The notes under the pieces were generated by a model. The model saw only the letters and a program-made list of their open reading frames with translations. It searched no databases and had not been told where the DNA came from. Shown here piece by piece: positions 41,477 to 53,132 of a stretch of 64,000 nt of DNA. Every line of letters begins with the position of its first letter. The first letter of the stretch is position 1. The translations under genes were made by a program, and so were the position numbers. Location of the stretch: contig JAOPHQ010002315.1 in assembly GCA_030340625.1 (NCBI GenBank), positions 96,152-160,151 of the forward strand, written 5' to 3'. Source of the stretch: Merluccius polli. Its lineage: Eukaryota > Chordata > Actinopteri > Gadiformes > Merlucciidae.

Positions 41477-42597
41477 AAACAATTGGTTTTAAGCTCCTGA
41501 AGAAATTGTTGCACCCTGAATGGATTATCATATTTTAACATAAGGGGACCTTGTTTTTACACACTGTACATTACAGCTGTTTGTGAGTGTGTGTATGTGT
41601 GTGTGTCGTCCCTTCATTGGTGTGCCTGAATATCTGAAGTTGTCAGGCCTTTTTCACATTAGAAATGTAATGGATTTGATTGTTTATTTGAAATGTAAAA
41701 ATGTACGATATAACAATAAAATGTAAACTTTAACAAAACAAACATAAAAACTTACAAATAATAATGCATTGATTATTGGAGGCACATCTACACACATACG
41801 TAGGGATTATCATAAGGGAAAATCCACAATATCAAAAAATAATGCAGATTCCGCATGCGTTATTTTTAAGAGCACACCTAGGAAATCAGCAAATCATTCG
41901 AATATAAGGATGTTGATTGATATTTTTTGGCAATTCTAAATACGTTTTGTTCTTTTAGCTAGAAACACAAATGATCTGACTCGAGAAATGTAGGCCTATG
42001 GGTCAAGATATTTGTTGAAACAAAATTCTCCATGGAAATATTTAGCAACTGTATTTATATTTAGCAACGGATTTCACGTGCATGTTTAGAGAGAGAGAGA
42101 GACGCACACTTGCCAGTGGGGTTACACTTATAAAAGACCCGCACTTGCCCGACGTTTCCAACCAACCCAACTGCGACTCGGACCACAGCTCCGTCCAAAA
42201 CGTGATGGGAAGTCCTGCCCTCTCTCGTTACTGGACGTGGTATATGTAAGACCACATGAACCACAGCGGGCTGTCCCGTTATTGGAAAAATAATTTACTG
42301 TAACAGATTTGATGTTAGCCCCTTCCCTTGGGTTAACGTCGGAAACAAGGGGGGTGGTGAAGGAGAAAGAAAAAGTAGGCTACATAAAGAGTACAGCGCG
42401 GCTGATGTTCAACTTGATGCTCTGTGTACATTCCTTATTTTATTATTATACAAAGGTAGGCAAACTCAAGATAGTCGGCCTTCTACAATGGGGGTGGTGA
42501 TGCGGCCGAGGCAAAGCCTAGGTTTTCTACAACCACCACAGCTACCAACAATGATAAGTTACTTTTCATCCATAACATTATTTGTTGTATCGACTTA
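41477..42597. other. Intergenic, no gene seen
   Basis: 3' flank of receptor 5 (short GT stretch near 41587, AATAAA 41715), then unique AT-rich DNA. A perfect TATAAAAG lies at 42129-42136, downstream of a GA run; no gene follows it that I can recognise. Confidence 0.6.
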
Positions 42598-42860
42598 GGC
42601 CGTGTTCACACCTGGCGTTTTATTCTTTCTGCCAGCACTCTTTTTACATTATATTCCTATGTAGCAGAGCACTTTTGGAAAACGCCCCCGGCGTTTTTTT
42701 AAACGCTTCTCTCGGCGCCTTTTTCTCCCGCACCGAGCGTAAAAAAAGTAGAAAAAAGTTCAACTGTCAGAATAAAAGTGCCTGATGTCAGGCACTTTTT
42801 ACAAGCGGAACGTCGACACTACGTCACGACGGAACCTCTCAACTGTCAAAACAAGAAACA

Positions 42861-44284
42861 ATGGCGGACACATCAGTCGGAAAAGTGCCGGTGGAGCGAC
42901 TAATAGTTTTAGTAACGGAACACGTCGAGATATACGACATGTCGAATAGATTATACCACAACACCCACCACAAGGAGTCCATATGGAGGCAGATCGGGTT
43001 GATCCTCGAATGTCCATGTAAGTATAACAAGTATTTGCAACTATTCCGGTTAGTAGTTTACACAGCCGTTTAGAGGGGTAGGTTATGTCGTTGGAGACGG
43101 TTAATAAAAGTGTTCGGTAAACACTTTAGTTGAATGCGGGTGCATAAGGCTGACATGAAGCTGTCATAATCATGACATGACACCTGTCATGACACTTTAT
43201 GAATGCTTATGACGGTTGTAATTAACTGTCATTCGCGGATTCAGCACCGTCATCGGACAGTGCCGGTACGTTACCTGCGCTCCACCCGGCTCCACCCCGA
43301 GCACTATGGGAGGCGTCAGTGGGGAAAAGAATGGGAAAATTCATGTTTTTGCATTACTAATCTGGTGTCCTCTGTGCCAGTTATCTCTTCACCTATTTCC
43401 AACCAAAAAGATAATGTAAAAAACGTGAATAAAGCAGTAAAAAGCAGTTACAGTGCACAACAAGCAGACCTAGACCCAGACATAGCTAACTGTTGTTTAC
43501 CTATCTACATAGGGGAGGCCTGTAAGGCTAAGTGGAAGTATTTGAGGGACATGTACCGGAGGCAGAGAAAAGACCAGAGAGAGAAAAAAAGTGGATCCGA
43601 GGGAGGCATTGACAAACGTCCTTGGAAGTATCTGGGGATCCTGTCCTTCTTGGACCCCCACGTCCAGGACAGAGAAACGACCAGTAACTACTCTGGCCCT
43701 CAGGAAACTACAGAGACAGCAGAGGGTATATTGAATGCCATATATGAGAGTGGAGGAGAAGGAACAGCAGGAGAGAGTGAGGTAATGATAAGTAGGTTAA
43801 ATCAAGAGTCATTATGTCAAATGTAGCTCAAGCTGTAGGATATTGCAGTAGGTGATTTAAGACAGTAGCCTGCTGTGATGCTATGACACTGAAGGGTTGT
43901 ATCTGTTAACAAGTTAACAAGTCTCACCTGGTATGGTAATGGTATGAGCCGTGAAGGTTAATTTATTTCATTGTGTTTTCTGGTCCCTGACAGGCTACAA
44001 TGGATGACTCTGTGCACAGCATCGCAATTCCTAGGCGCCAACCTACACCACCACCACCACCACCACCAGGACCTACAAGAGTCCCATGGAGGAGGAGGTC
44101 GCAGGAGAGCACTGTGTCTCCATACCAGCAACGGTTGCTGGAGACTATTAACAAGGAGCAGGACGAGCATGAGTTATTTTTATTAAGTTTTGCCCCTGCA
44201 CTGCGAAGGCTTGAGCCTCGCAAACAGGCAATGGTAAGGATGAGGTTGCCAACCCTATTTTTTGATGTTGAATTCGGGGAATAA
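42861..44284 (+). CDS. Harbinger MADF-BESS partner protein (three exons)
   Basis: Exons 42861-43017, 43513-43781 and 43994-44284 with GT/AG sites (ccat|gtaagt; acatag|gg; gag|gtaatg; cctgacag|gct) join in frame to 238 residues. The MADF domain spans about residues 12-80 across exons 1 and 2 (LIVLVTEHVEIYD, then W-EACKAKWKYLRDMYRRQ). Exon 3 holds a polyproline stretch and a C-terminal BESS motif (about 199-237: DEHELFLLSFAPALRRLEP). In Harbinger elements this second protein helps bring transposase to the nucleus and the element ends; here that role is inferred. All exons are open, so it may still be functional. Exon borders are predicted from sequence only. Confidence 0.8.
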
Positions 44285-44308
44285 TAAGCTTAAGCATAAT
44301 GACTCTTA

Positions 44309-44603
44309 ATTTAACCTACTTATCATTACCTCACTCTCTCCTGCTGTTCCTTCTCCTCCACTCTCATATATGGCATTTAATATATGCTCTGCTGTCTCTG
44401 TAGTTTCCTGAGGGCCAGAGTAATTGCTTGTTGTTTCTCTGTCCTGGACGTGGGGTTCCAAGAAAGACAGGATCCCCAGATACTTCCAAGGACGTTTGGT
44501 GCCTCTCTCTGATCCACTTTTTTTTTCTTTCTGCTCTTTTCAAATACTTCCATTTGGCCTGACAGGCCTCCCATATATAGATAGGTAAACAACAGTTAGT
44601 AAT
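44309..44603 (-). repeat. Inverted, diverged copy of MADF exon 2
   Basis: The reverse complement matches about 43480-43803 (exon 2 with its acceptor and donor flanks), including gtccttggaagtatctgggg and the tail gtaatgataagtaggtta. It has a deletion near the start and scattered substitutions, and its MADF frame is broken. It lies 3' of exon 3, so a full primary transcript could fold back on exon 2. Confidence 0.85.
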
Positions 44604-45126
44604 ATATAAATAATATAATAATATAATATAATAATAGGATTTTTTGTTTTACTCCAATAGTTTATATCAATAGTTAGTAAATGTTAAGTTATAATGAATG
44701 ACATAGCTGTAAATAAATGAATTAAATATGCATCCAAATGTTTCCAATGATTAGTTTCCAATGACAGTTAATATTTGTACATTATTTGATTCATGTGATC
44801 GCAATAAAACAAAACACGCTGTGGCAAAGAATCAGAGGGTGGGCTTGTAGTCTTCAGGTGATCTTCCAGTGCAGTCAGAACCTCTGTAACCTGCAGAGAC
44901 AAACAACAAGAGGAAACATGAGGTATATTCAGATTTGTGTAGCGTGACGTCAGCATATGTGGTATTCTCATAAAAGCCGACTGGATAAATTGTCAAGCTG
45001 CATTACAGAAAATAATACATTGTAAAATGTTTGTGTTAGTGTTAGATGGTGATGGAATGGAATAGCTTTAATGGTTTTGGGTAGCTCTTAAAAGAGCTGT
45101 TGGTTTGCAGAAGCTGTTGGTATGCC

Positions 45127-46592
45127 TCAGCGATCCTGCCAGTGAACTCGCCCAGCTGGAGACATGAAATATGCAGCAAATTTCTCTCTCACAGCCACTG
45201 CATCTCGGTTGGCATTGTTGGTACCAAACCGGGGTGCACTCTGAAGGCCTAACGATGGTTCGGTTGATGCTCCACCAGGTAGGCCTGTGTTGCCATCCCA
45301 CCGCAAGAAATTGTGTAGCATGCAGGTGGCCTTCACGATGTTCTCCGCTACCTCAGGAGACACGCCCAGCACCCTCCGATACACCCTCCACTGTGATGCT
45401 AGAATGCCAAAGGCACACTCCACCATCCTACGCACGTGGGAAAGACGAAAATTAAAAACATTCTTCTCCCCAGTGTTGTGGCCTGGGTAAGGGCGCATGA
45501 TGTTTCGGCGCAATGGAAATGCCTCATCTGCCAGGAACACATGTGGCATTGGCCCAAGATGTTCTGCGCCTGGGAGAGGGGAGTCTGCAGGAATCCCCAG
45601 GGTGTTCTGACGCAGGGCAGTACCAAAGGCTGAGGCTGACAGTGTGCCCCCATCGCTGTTCCTGCCATAGGCACCGATATCCACCACCCTGAATCGGTAC
45701 TTTGCATCAACTACTGCAAGGAGCACGATGGAAAATGTTCCTTTGTAGTTGTAATACAAAGAACCACTGGATGGAGGAGCTTCGATGACTACGTGTTTCC
45801 CATCCATTGCACCAAGGCAGTTGGGAAAAGCAAGGTGGCTGAACTCAGCAGCTATCTTCCTCCACTCTGCTGCATCTGGCCTGGGCATGTAATCAGCCAG
45901 GAGTGAGGTCCATATCGCCGCACACACCTCATGCACTATTCCAGCCACAGTGCTGGCACCCACCCTGAAGCCAAAGGCAACAGATCTGAAGGAATCACCT
46001 GTTGCCAAGTACCTGTACAGTAAAAGCAATTCTGTTTAATTGTATGTACTTGATCATATATTCATATAATGATTTCACTTACATTTTAAAGACTAAATGC
46101 ATGACAATGTATCCAAATATTTAGTTAACTTACATTTTAAATGCCCTTGTAAATCTAGGCTGTGCATTTCAGATTTGACGTTAGGCCTATAGGCTACTGT
46201 AACGTTTTGGGCAGCTTGTAAAATGATACTGACTTCACTATAATCATGGCATGGTAGGCTAGATCAAAGAGGGAAGTAGCAAGCACAACTCACCGTAGAC
46301 AAATGCAGAGCCGTTCTTCTGGACTAATGGCCTGTCTGAACTTGGTGTCCAGCTTCGCGATGGACGGCGCAACGATCCGCAACAGCTGTTCAAACTGACA
46401 TTTGTTCAGTCTAAAGTAAGCCGCAAATCGCGCATCATCGAAACGAAGCTCCTGGACTAAATTATGGTAGGCACCTTGCTGCTGCCTTCCCCGAGTGATA
46501 TCGTGCACCCACAAACGTGCAGGTACACGATCCTCCTCCTCCCCCGCCTCAGCTAGGGCCAATGCAAGTGCCAATCGCCTGTTTCTTGCCAT
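45127..46592 (-). CDS. Harbinger (PIF) transposase, two exons, HARBI1-like
   Basis: Exon 1 46592-46294 and exon 2 46012-45127 with canonical sites (cgg split as cg|gtgagt ... tgtacag|g) give 394 residues. N-terminal part with FRLNKCQFEQLLRIV and a helix-turn-helix-like stretch (YLATGDSFRSVAFGFRVGAS); then the DDE nuclease: MDGKH (Asp170), DIGAYGRNSDGG (211-222), LADEAF (Asp262) and MVECAFGIL (Glu298) as candidate catalytic residues, and KATCMLHNFL near the end. It would cut and paste elements bearing the matching ends. No stop within exons. Confidence 0.9.
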
Positions 46593-46752
46593 TTTCTAGA
46601 CACGTAGTAGGCGAGTAACGTCGGGTCTAGAGTGGGTTCGTTGCTAGGCGATAGAAAAGACGCTCTGGCGCTGCCAGCTTTTTTTTTATTGACTAAACGG
46701 TCGGCTCAACTTTTCCCTATCACACAAAACGCCAGGTGTGAACACGCCCTTA

Positions 46753-48640
46753 ATCAGCTGAAATTAAAATATACTTCCACAGCACTTCGAGCATATTGTT
46801 TTTGTTTTTTCAATCAAAAATCTAGTCGATGGTTCCAGGCGCGCTGGAACGACGGGTAGGCTATGGGTATTTTGTAGATAATGAGAAAAATAAGCTCAAT
46901 TAACATTGTTTTAGAACGAGTCAGTTTAGGTCAGACAAACATGTTTTTTTCACATTATATTTCCTTCACATTGTATAAATATAGAAAATGTTCTTACCGT
47001 TCTTCTCGTGCAAAGGAGACCAAAATACATGGGACCAGGCGGGGCCGTCGGGACGCACTGGCGGCAAAGCCTGGGAAGAGGACGGTCAAAGTAAGCAGAG
47101 TTTAGCAAAGTAGCCCTTATTCATCCAGGAGACAACGAGGGGAAGCTTAAATCGAAAAAAATACGGGAAACAAAAATGAAAATGTAACACACCTCGATAA
47201 TAATAATTTTTAAAAAGTATAATCATTTAGTCAACCCACCTTGTCCTGTAGTTCAGGTGATAAGCCAACGGTTTTCTCTGGCTAGCTTGACCTCAGTTCG
47301 CCGATGTTGAACAAAAAAACCCCACTAAACACAAGTCACAAGTGCACGAGGTAGGCTATATAATACCACTATACATAAACGGTTATATATATGTATATAT
47401 ACTGTATAGGCCTAATACATTAATACAGCTCCGCCGAAACTCAAACTGAACATAAAAAGCCGACATTTCTCTTCCTCTCGCGCGCGCGCACCGGCGCCAA
47501 AGCAGTTGCGTGACGACGTTAGAAAAATGGCTAAAATAGCGTCGGTCCGATGTAAACATGAACGGTTCAAAACAAATCAGTTTATTTATAATAATATTTG
47601 TAACTACTAACTATAGAGATTTGAGTGTGGGAGAGATTTGAATGTGTATGAGTAGGCTAGGCCCTATATGTTTTGTACACGCAATGTTAAGGTCATCAAT
47701 ATCCATTCTTTTTTAAAATGCTAATGAAGGCCCATATTCTGGGCCACATTTGGGCAAGTGACAGGCTTACCATAAGCATTGGTTGGCCTAGGATTGATAT
47801 ATGATTTGTAAAATACAGGCCCATCATACTTGCCACTAACAATACCATCATTGTTTAATCATGCACACAGGTAACTGCCACATTGCTCTTATAGAAAATC
47901 TGCAATGTGACCTAGAGCATATTATAGGATCAAATGACATAGGGAACAGGATGGATAACATAGGGAACAGAATAACAAATGGATGCAGCCTATTAGTACA
48001 GCGACCTAAAAGTAAAAACTAGGTTTAGAATTGTTATTTTGGACTGATCAATCAATAACGACACCGGTTTGTTTGTATTGACCCAAGTAGTAGTATTTTA
48101 TCTTTTGTTTATTTGATTTGGACATTATTTTCCTACATTTTATCACTCAGTTTCAACAGTTGTATTCTTTTGAATTTCTTTTATCATCTTGCATTTCTTA
48201 TCACTATGTAATAGGCTACCTGGTGCATCTTTGTGTCTTTGTGTCAATCGGGAGATAACGATAGAAACGGGTGCTGTACAGGGCCTCATTGAAAAAGAGA
48301 TTTGCACTTGCAGAGCTTATAAGGGTTGATGGTGATGATAATACAAGGCCTTTTATTTATACACTGACACAAGACAGTGACGTCATTTTTAGTCTATGCA
48401 TAAACTTCATTACATGTACTATACAACTCTACAGAATGTTTCCTCCCAAATCCTTAGGAAAAACCCAAGAATGCCAAAATTCGATGTATTATTACCCAAG
48501 CATAAACATAAACATAATAGCAATAGCATGATTATAAGTTGCCTCTGGAGAAATGCAGCCTATGACAAACACATGGGTGACAAATCACAACCATGGAAAA
48601 TGAGGGTCCCAAACGTACCATAGAAGTAAGACAACGTCAC
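46753..48640. other. Intergenic, no gene seen
   Basis: Unique AT-rich DNA with a short CG-rich alternating stretch (about 47480-47500). No ORF resembling a known protein. Confidence 0.6.
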
Positions 48641-48654
48641 ATATTCTTAGCCAA

Positions 48655-48973
48655 GATGAATAAAATACGGCTATTTGGTCCTTCCTCTGTGAGCTGAGCA
48701 GCACCAACTCAAGTAAGTGCACTGAATAAAGGGTTTATACTGGTAGTGGGAACATTTGTGAAACTAATAAGTTAACTGGATTTGGCATTTCAATTCTGTT
48801 ATTTCATCATTGACAGTTTGACTTTACAGACATCTGTCTTCCTATTTTAGTTGGCTGTGTATTGGTGCAATTGTAAGGGCAATGCACAATGTTTAAACAG
48901 ATATTTGACCCTTGATTGTGTGAATATTAATTCATTTCTTTCATTAGGTTTTCTTTGCAGTTCACATTTCAAC
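48655..48973 (+). promoter_or_regulatory. Predicted 5'UTR exon/intron of receptor 6
   Basis: A donor caa|gtaagt at 48713 and a strong acceptor ttttctttgcag ending at 48960, 13 bases before the receptor ATG, outline a 248-bp 5'UTR intron. An A/T box aataaaat at about 48658 could serve as TATA. Many fish odorant receptor genes have a non-coding first exon, which fits. Confidence 0.4.
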
Positions 48974-49930
48974 ATGCAGAATGTAAGTGCAGGATTGTCA
49001 GGCAATTTAACATCTCCAAACTATATACCCGTTATCATCAAAGTGTGTGTGGTGGCTCCCTTCCTCTGCATCTTCATCTACTGCATTGTGCTCATGCTGT
49101 ACATCTTTGCATCTAACAGACACTTCATGGACAGCAGTCGCTACATATTGTTTGCCTCCATGCTTGTCAACGACACCCTGCAACTGCTGTCCTCTGTGGT
49201 GCTTTTTCTGCTGGCCATGGGTCGAGTGAGATTCCCCATTGTGTTCTGTGCCCCCCTGCTCTTCTTCTCCACTGCTACCTTCCTCAACACCCCTCTCATC
49301 CTAGCTACCATGTCACTGGAGCGCTACGTGGCCATCATGTACCCACTGCAGTGCCCACCTGCGTGGCGCTCAGACCGTGTCTGGATCATCCTGCTCTGCC
49401 TGTGGCTCATCAGCTGTGTCCTCCCCACAGTGGACTTCTCCATAGCGGAGACTCGTCCTGGTGTGAATGAACTCTCCACGCCAATCTACTGCAACAGTGC
49501 CTTCCTCAACTCTTCTCCCATCCAGACTTTGTTTAAGGTCTCCCTAAATGGGCTTTTCTTTGCAGCGGTGGCACTTGTCATCCTCTACACCTACATAAGG
49601 ATCCTCTTGGAGACCAAGAAGATGAGGCAGGACAGGGCGTCTGTGAGCAAAGCCATGCACACCGTGCTGCTCCACGGCGTTCAGCTGCTGCTCTGCCTCA
49701 TGGCCTTCACCAATCCCATTACAGAAATGCTAGTCCTGCTCCACACCTACTGGCTACCCAGTGACATCTACTTCTTCACCTTTTTCTGTTTTGTCCTCAT
49801 ACCTCGTTTTCTCAGTCCGCTCATCTACGGTGGGCGGGACAAGAGCCTGAGAGACCACATGAGAAAAGCCACTCTGTGCTGCTGTCATAGTCTCAGGACC
49901 TGTGGCAAGGTGAAGCCATCTGGATTTTGA
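48974..49930 (+). CDS. Odorant receptor, divergent from the array
   Basis: 318 residues from the ATG at 48974 (MQNVSAGLSGNLT); the frame is open upstream but without an ATG and across a splice acceptor. Two N-glycosylation sites (N3, N11). Seven helices; Cys92 at helix 3 and Cys173 in loop 2; MSLERYVAIMYPLQ at helix 3; LHGVQLLLCL in helix 6; LIPRFLSPLIYGGRDK in helix 7. The array receptors have the same signature (LERYVAI, LHGxQLIL, PRxLS, YGxRD), so it is the same broad group but an old, separate lineage. Codons are much richer in G/C (ctgctg, ctcctc) than in the array copies. Cysteine cluster LCCC near the C-terminus could be palmitoylated. Confidence 0.9.
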   Translation: MQNVSAGLSGNLTSPNYIPVIIKVCVVAPFLCIFIYCIVLMLYIFASNRHFMDSSRYILFASMLVNDTLQLLSSVVLFLLAMGRVRFPIVFCAPLLFFSTATFLNTPLILATMSLERYVAIMYPLQCPPAWRSDRVWIILLCLWLISCVLPTVDFSIAETRPGVNELSTPIYCNSAFLNSSPIQTLFKVSLNGLFFAAVALVILYTYIRILLETKKMRQDRASVSKAMHTVLLHGVQLLLCLMAFTNPITEMLVLLHTYWLPSDIYFFTFFCFVLIPRFLSPLIYGGRDKSLRDHMRKATLCCCHSLRTCGKVKPSGF

Positions 49931-52785
49931 AATGATTGATTTTGTTTTTACCAAAAGCTAAATCATTGTAATTATAATATACATCAAATTTAGATTTTAA
50001 TGTTTTTTGTATGTAGTATAAGTATTTCCAAGATAATGCTTCAAATATAAAAGGAGGTGTTAAGGATATACATTAAAATGCTGATATTAGTAGATTAACC
50101 TATTGGATACATTCAGCTACTGACTGTCAGATACACTGTAGTGTATCTGATTTTTTGGGGGAGGAAAATTAATATATTTATATAAAAAGATTGAGTGGTT
50201 GGCATAAAATTGAACTCAAAATGTTTTGGACGTGACTTAAGTGCGCTTTTAAAACCAAATAGATGTTCAGTTACAATCTATATATGCACATGTAATAGGC
50301 CTATATGATATTCGCTCCAACAGCCTAGTAATCACAACACAGGCTAATGATGGTTACTTCATATGATGTTTTGTATATTGCTGTTAATAAAGTTACAATT
50401 GTTTTCTTAATTATTGTATTCATTTAAATTACTAATTGTATTTCAATGTTTATTGGCCTATTCTTTCTGTGTTAATTCTTTATAAAGTAAGACACGCATG
50501 GGCCGCTATTCTTCGATGTGCTTAGTCAGGTTTTTATACACATACAGATTATTCAAACATTAATGAGTCATTCCTTTCATTAACTTTCAAAACTATCAGA
50601 AAACTACACAAAGTCTGCCTGATTCAACATGTATCTGATGCCAAAATGTATTGGAACTTCAGCAGTAGCTTTGCTTGTATTCAGAAACTTAATAAAATGA
50701 AATGGTTTCACTATAGGCTATATGTCTCCCCATATACGGTGGCATTTTTTGCTGATCCTATAGCGCACCGTGCTCTGGTCCTATTGGCCTAGAGACTAGA
50801 CTATTATTACAAACATTGAATTGAATTGTTTGAATATTTATGGCTTCACTCGGGTTAAAACGTCTATTAATGTTAGGCCTACTAATAAATACTGAAAGTC
50901 AAGCAGACATTAGGCTACTGAATCATTTATTATTATACAAGGTTACAGGTTGAACCTTTCATCTGACCAATGCTTAGTAATAGACTCAGTCTCTACCCCC
51001 CTCTGCTGTTGGATGCTGTGCTCCATCTATAGTGCTCCATTTGAGAACATGACCATGTAGCCTAATGCTTTGTGACAAAGGTTTTGTTTGTATAACACAT
51101 GTAGCCTCTTGGTAGACCACCGATAGTATGCTGTGAAGCAGCCTCGCAATCACCGTAGTACTCAACAATAACTTGAATAATAACTCAATTTCCATCAATG
51201 AAAATGAAAATGTCTAGGCTACGGTTCTCGGGAAGGAGCGACATGAAAGCGACTTTGCAATTTTAAAGTCCATGTAAACCAAAAGTAAATGTGTTTAGAG
51301 TTTGGCACGCTATAGAAACATGTGTTATTAACCACCCAGCCAAATTTGAATGATTATAAAAATCAGCAAGTAGTAGGCTAAGTAGGCCTATATACAATTA
51401 GGATTCAAAATCGTGGGGAAAAAAACATTATTCTCAGCTCTGAGACACTGGGGGCGTGTCTCAGAGTGGAGAGAGTTGAGCCTCTCTGAACTGTCAAATA
51501 ACATCTGTCAAACTAACAACTGTCAAATAAGAACTGTCAAACTTGCGATTGAGCGTGACAAGCAGTGACGCAACTTTTATTCCCTGGCGGTGCGCCACCT
51601 CCGGACGTCAATGACCACACAAACTACCCGACTTCGGGGACGTGTGGCCTGGATAACGGGTCATAAAGAACAGGATGGCAATATAACTTCGAAGTCCAAC
51701 ATCACTCAGTGGCTCGGCCCCACGTCTCCGTCCGACGTTCCTGGACCCCCGGTCTCACTGTGGGAGAGCACAACCATGACATTAAAGGGCCCCTATTTTG
51801 TTCCTACTAAGTTGAAATGCCAACGTAAGAAATAGTAAGTAGTAATAGATTTAATTTTGCATGGCCTATAGCCGTTGTCAGTTTATATTTGCGGAAGGGG
51901 AACATTCAGACTGCAGATTTAACATAAACAAACAAGATTCAGAGTTAATAAATAGTCGTACAAACATTGGCTATTAGGCCTGCTGCCACTGGTGCTCAAC
52001 AACACACAGACATACAGGAGCACAGGAACAGTAGGTACCTGTTTATTACGAACAGGCTAGCTGATTATTAACATCAAGCTCCCCAATTGGCGCTTAATTG
52101 TGCAAACTAACAGTCTTTTGGTTAGATAACAGGGTCGAGAGTAGATCAGACTCGTCTGCACTTTGCGCAAGTCCTACGTCAGTAATCGAGATGGCTGTGG
52201 TGGGCAGACCAAACACTGGGCCAAAAACACATCTAGTCAACAAGCAATGCCTTCTCAAAGTTAGAAATAAATAGGCTATAAAACAAATTGTGTGCAAGTG
52301 TGGCGGACGCTATCGCTAAAACGTCAGTGCACATGCAAAATATTTGTGTCATTATTATTTAAATGTTAAACGTTACTTTTGATTAGAGGGCATAGTGCTT
52401 CAAAGTAAACATGTTAAAAATACCTTTCATCCCTGAGGGCAAGAAAACAAGGGGATCTATCGCACGTAACTCACATCAATGAATAACCTATAATCAATCT
52501 TCATGATGGCACTGCAGCGAGACAAGGCAGAGAAAGAAATGAAACCCAGCAGTAGGCTACCGCTTCCGAGTCCCTTCCATGTGGTTTGCTCAATGTCTTG
52601 CTCAATTTGCATAGAAATGTTTACCAATAACTGACCACATGTGTGTCAGCAATTGACGGTCAAGAATATAATATAATAAATAAAGACGTGGTTTGGACAG
52701 CAGGAATTAAAAGTGACTTATGACTTAGGCCTACTCATACATTGATTTGCTATTTTTCTGTTCTTGTTTTAGAGCTGATGACATT
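49931..52785. other. Intergenic, no gene seen
   Basis: Unique DNA. A 10-bp-stem hairpin (tcagatacac / gtgtatctga, 50127-50150) followed by a T run is the only marked structure. Repeated acatctgtcaaac-type words near 51490-51545. Confidence 0.55.
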
Positions 52786-52985
52786 AAGGGAAAAAAGCCC
52801 ATTAACCAATAGAACTAATGACCCAATGTGGGATAAAGCTGTAGAAAACATTGTTCCCATATTGAGAGCTCACTCACAAGATGTATTAGTGAGACCTAAG
52901 TGCACTAATAATTATTACTAGTGGGACACCAGTGATCTTAGCCTGTTAATAATATTTTGTTGGTCTAAAAGTTTTCAGGAAAAAA
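52786..52985 (-). repeat. Inverted orphan fragment of receptor-unit spacer
   Basis: The reverse complement matches the spacer block found in every unit (gtgagttctcaatatgggaac, then ctacagctttatcccacatt; for example 5013-5070 and 33580-33650). It is 11 kb from the last array unit, past receptor 6, and in opposite orientation, without a receptor nearby. Confidence 0.75.
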
Positions 52986-53090
52986 AAGAAGAAGCTACTA
53001 CTACAGAACAGAAACAACATGACTGAAAGTAAATTGAATGCCTCAGAGTGAAGCTGAACCATGGTAACCCGTGGTCAAATGCTTCAGAAC

Positions 53091-53122
<32 letters not shown>

Positions 53123-53132
53123 GCTTGTGTGT

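Larger units (their letters stand above)
33221..41640 (+). repeat. Tandem receptor unit 5, partial and rearranged
   Basis: Begins like the others (tatatgatgattgaaaaatgac, LINE-derived edge, agattag block). It lacks the LINE tail, then continues with spacer to a TA array at 33848-33905, where foreign elements take over until about 40060. Unit sequence resumes there (gaaagtactgattactat). The downstream flank is divergent and no further unit follows, so this is the array's right end. Confidence 0.75.
42598..46749. mobile_element. PIF/Harbinger DNA transposon, structurally complete
   Basis: Terminal repeats ggccgtgttcacacctggcg and cgccaggtgtgaacacgccc (one mismatch) with the 3-bp target duplication TTA (42595-42597, 46750-46752), typical of Harbinger. 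It encodes the two proteins such elements need: a DDE transposase (minus, two exons) and a MADF-BESS/Myb-like DNA-binding partner (plus, three exons), convergently arranged. An inverted copy of the partner's exon 2 lies between them. Confidence 0.92.

Noticed and set aside
42129..42136. Perfect TATAAAAG as a promoter of an unseen gene
   Set aside because: No coding exon, splice site or RNA gene recognisable downstream before the Harbinger element; left as a remark only.
51590..51835. 81-codon frame in the interval after receptor 6
   Set aside because: No domain, poor start context, no splice sites placing it in a gene.
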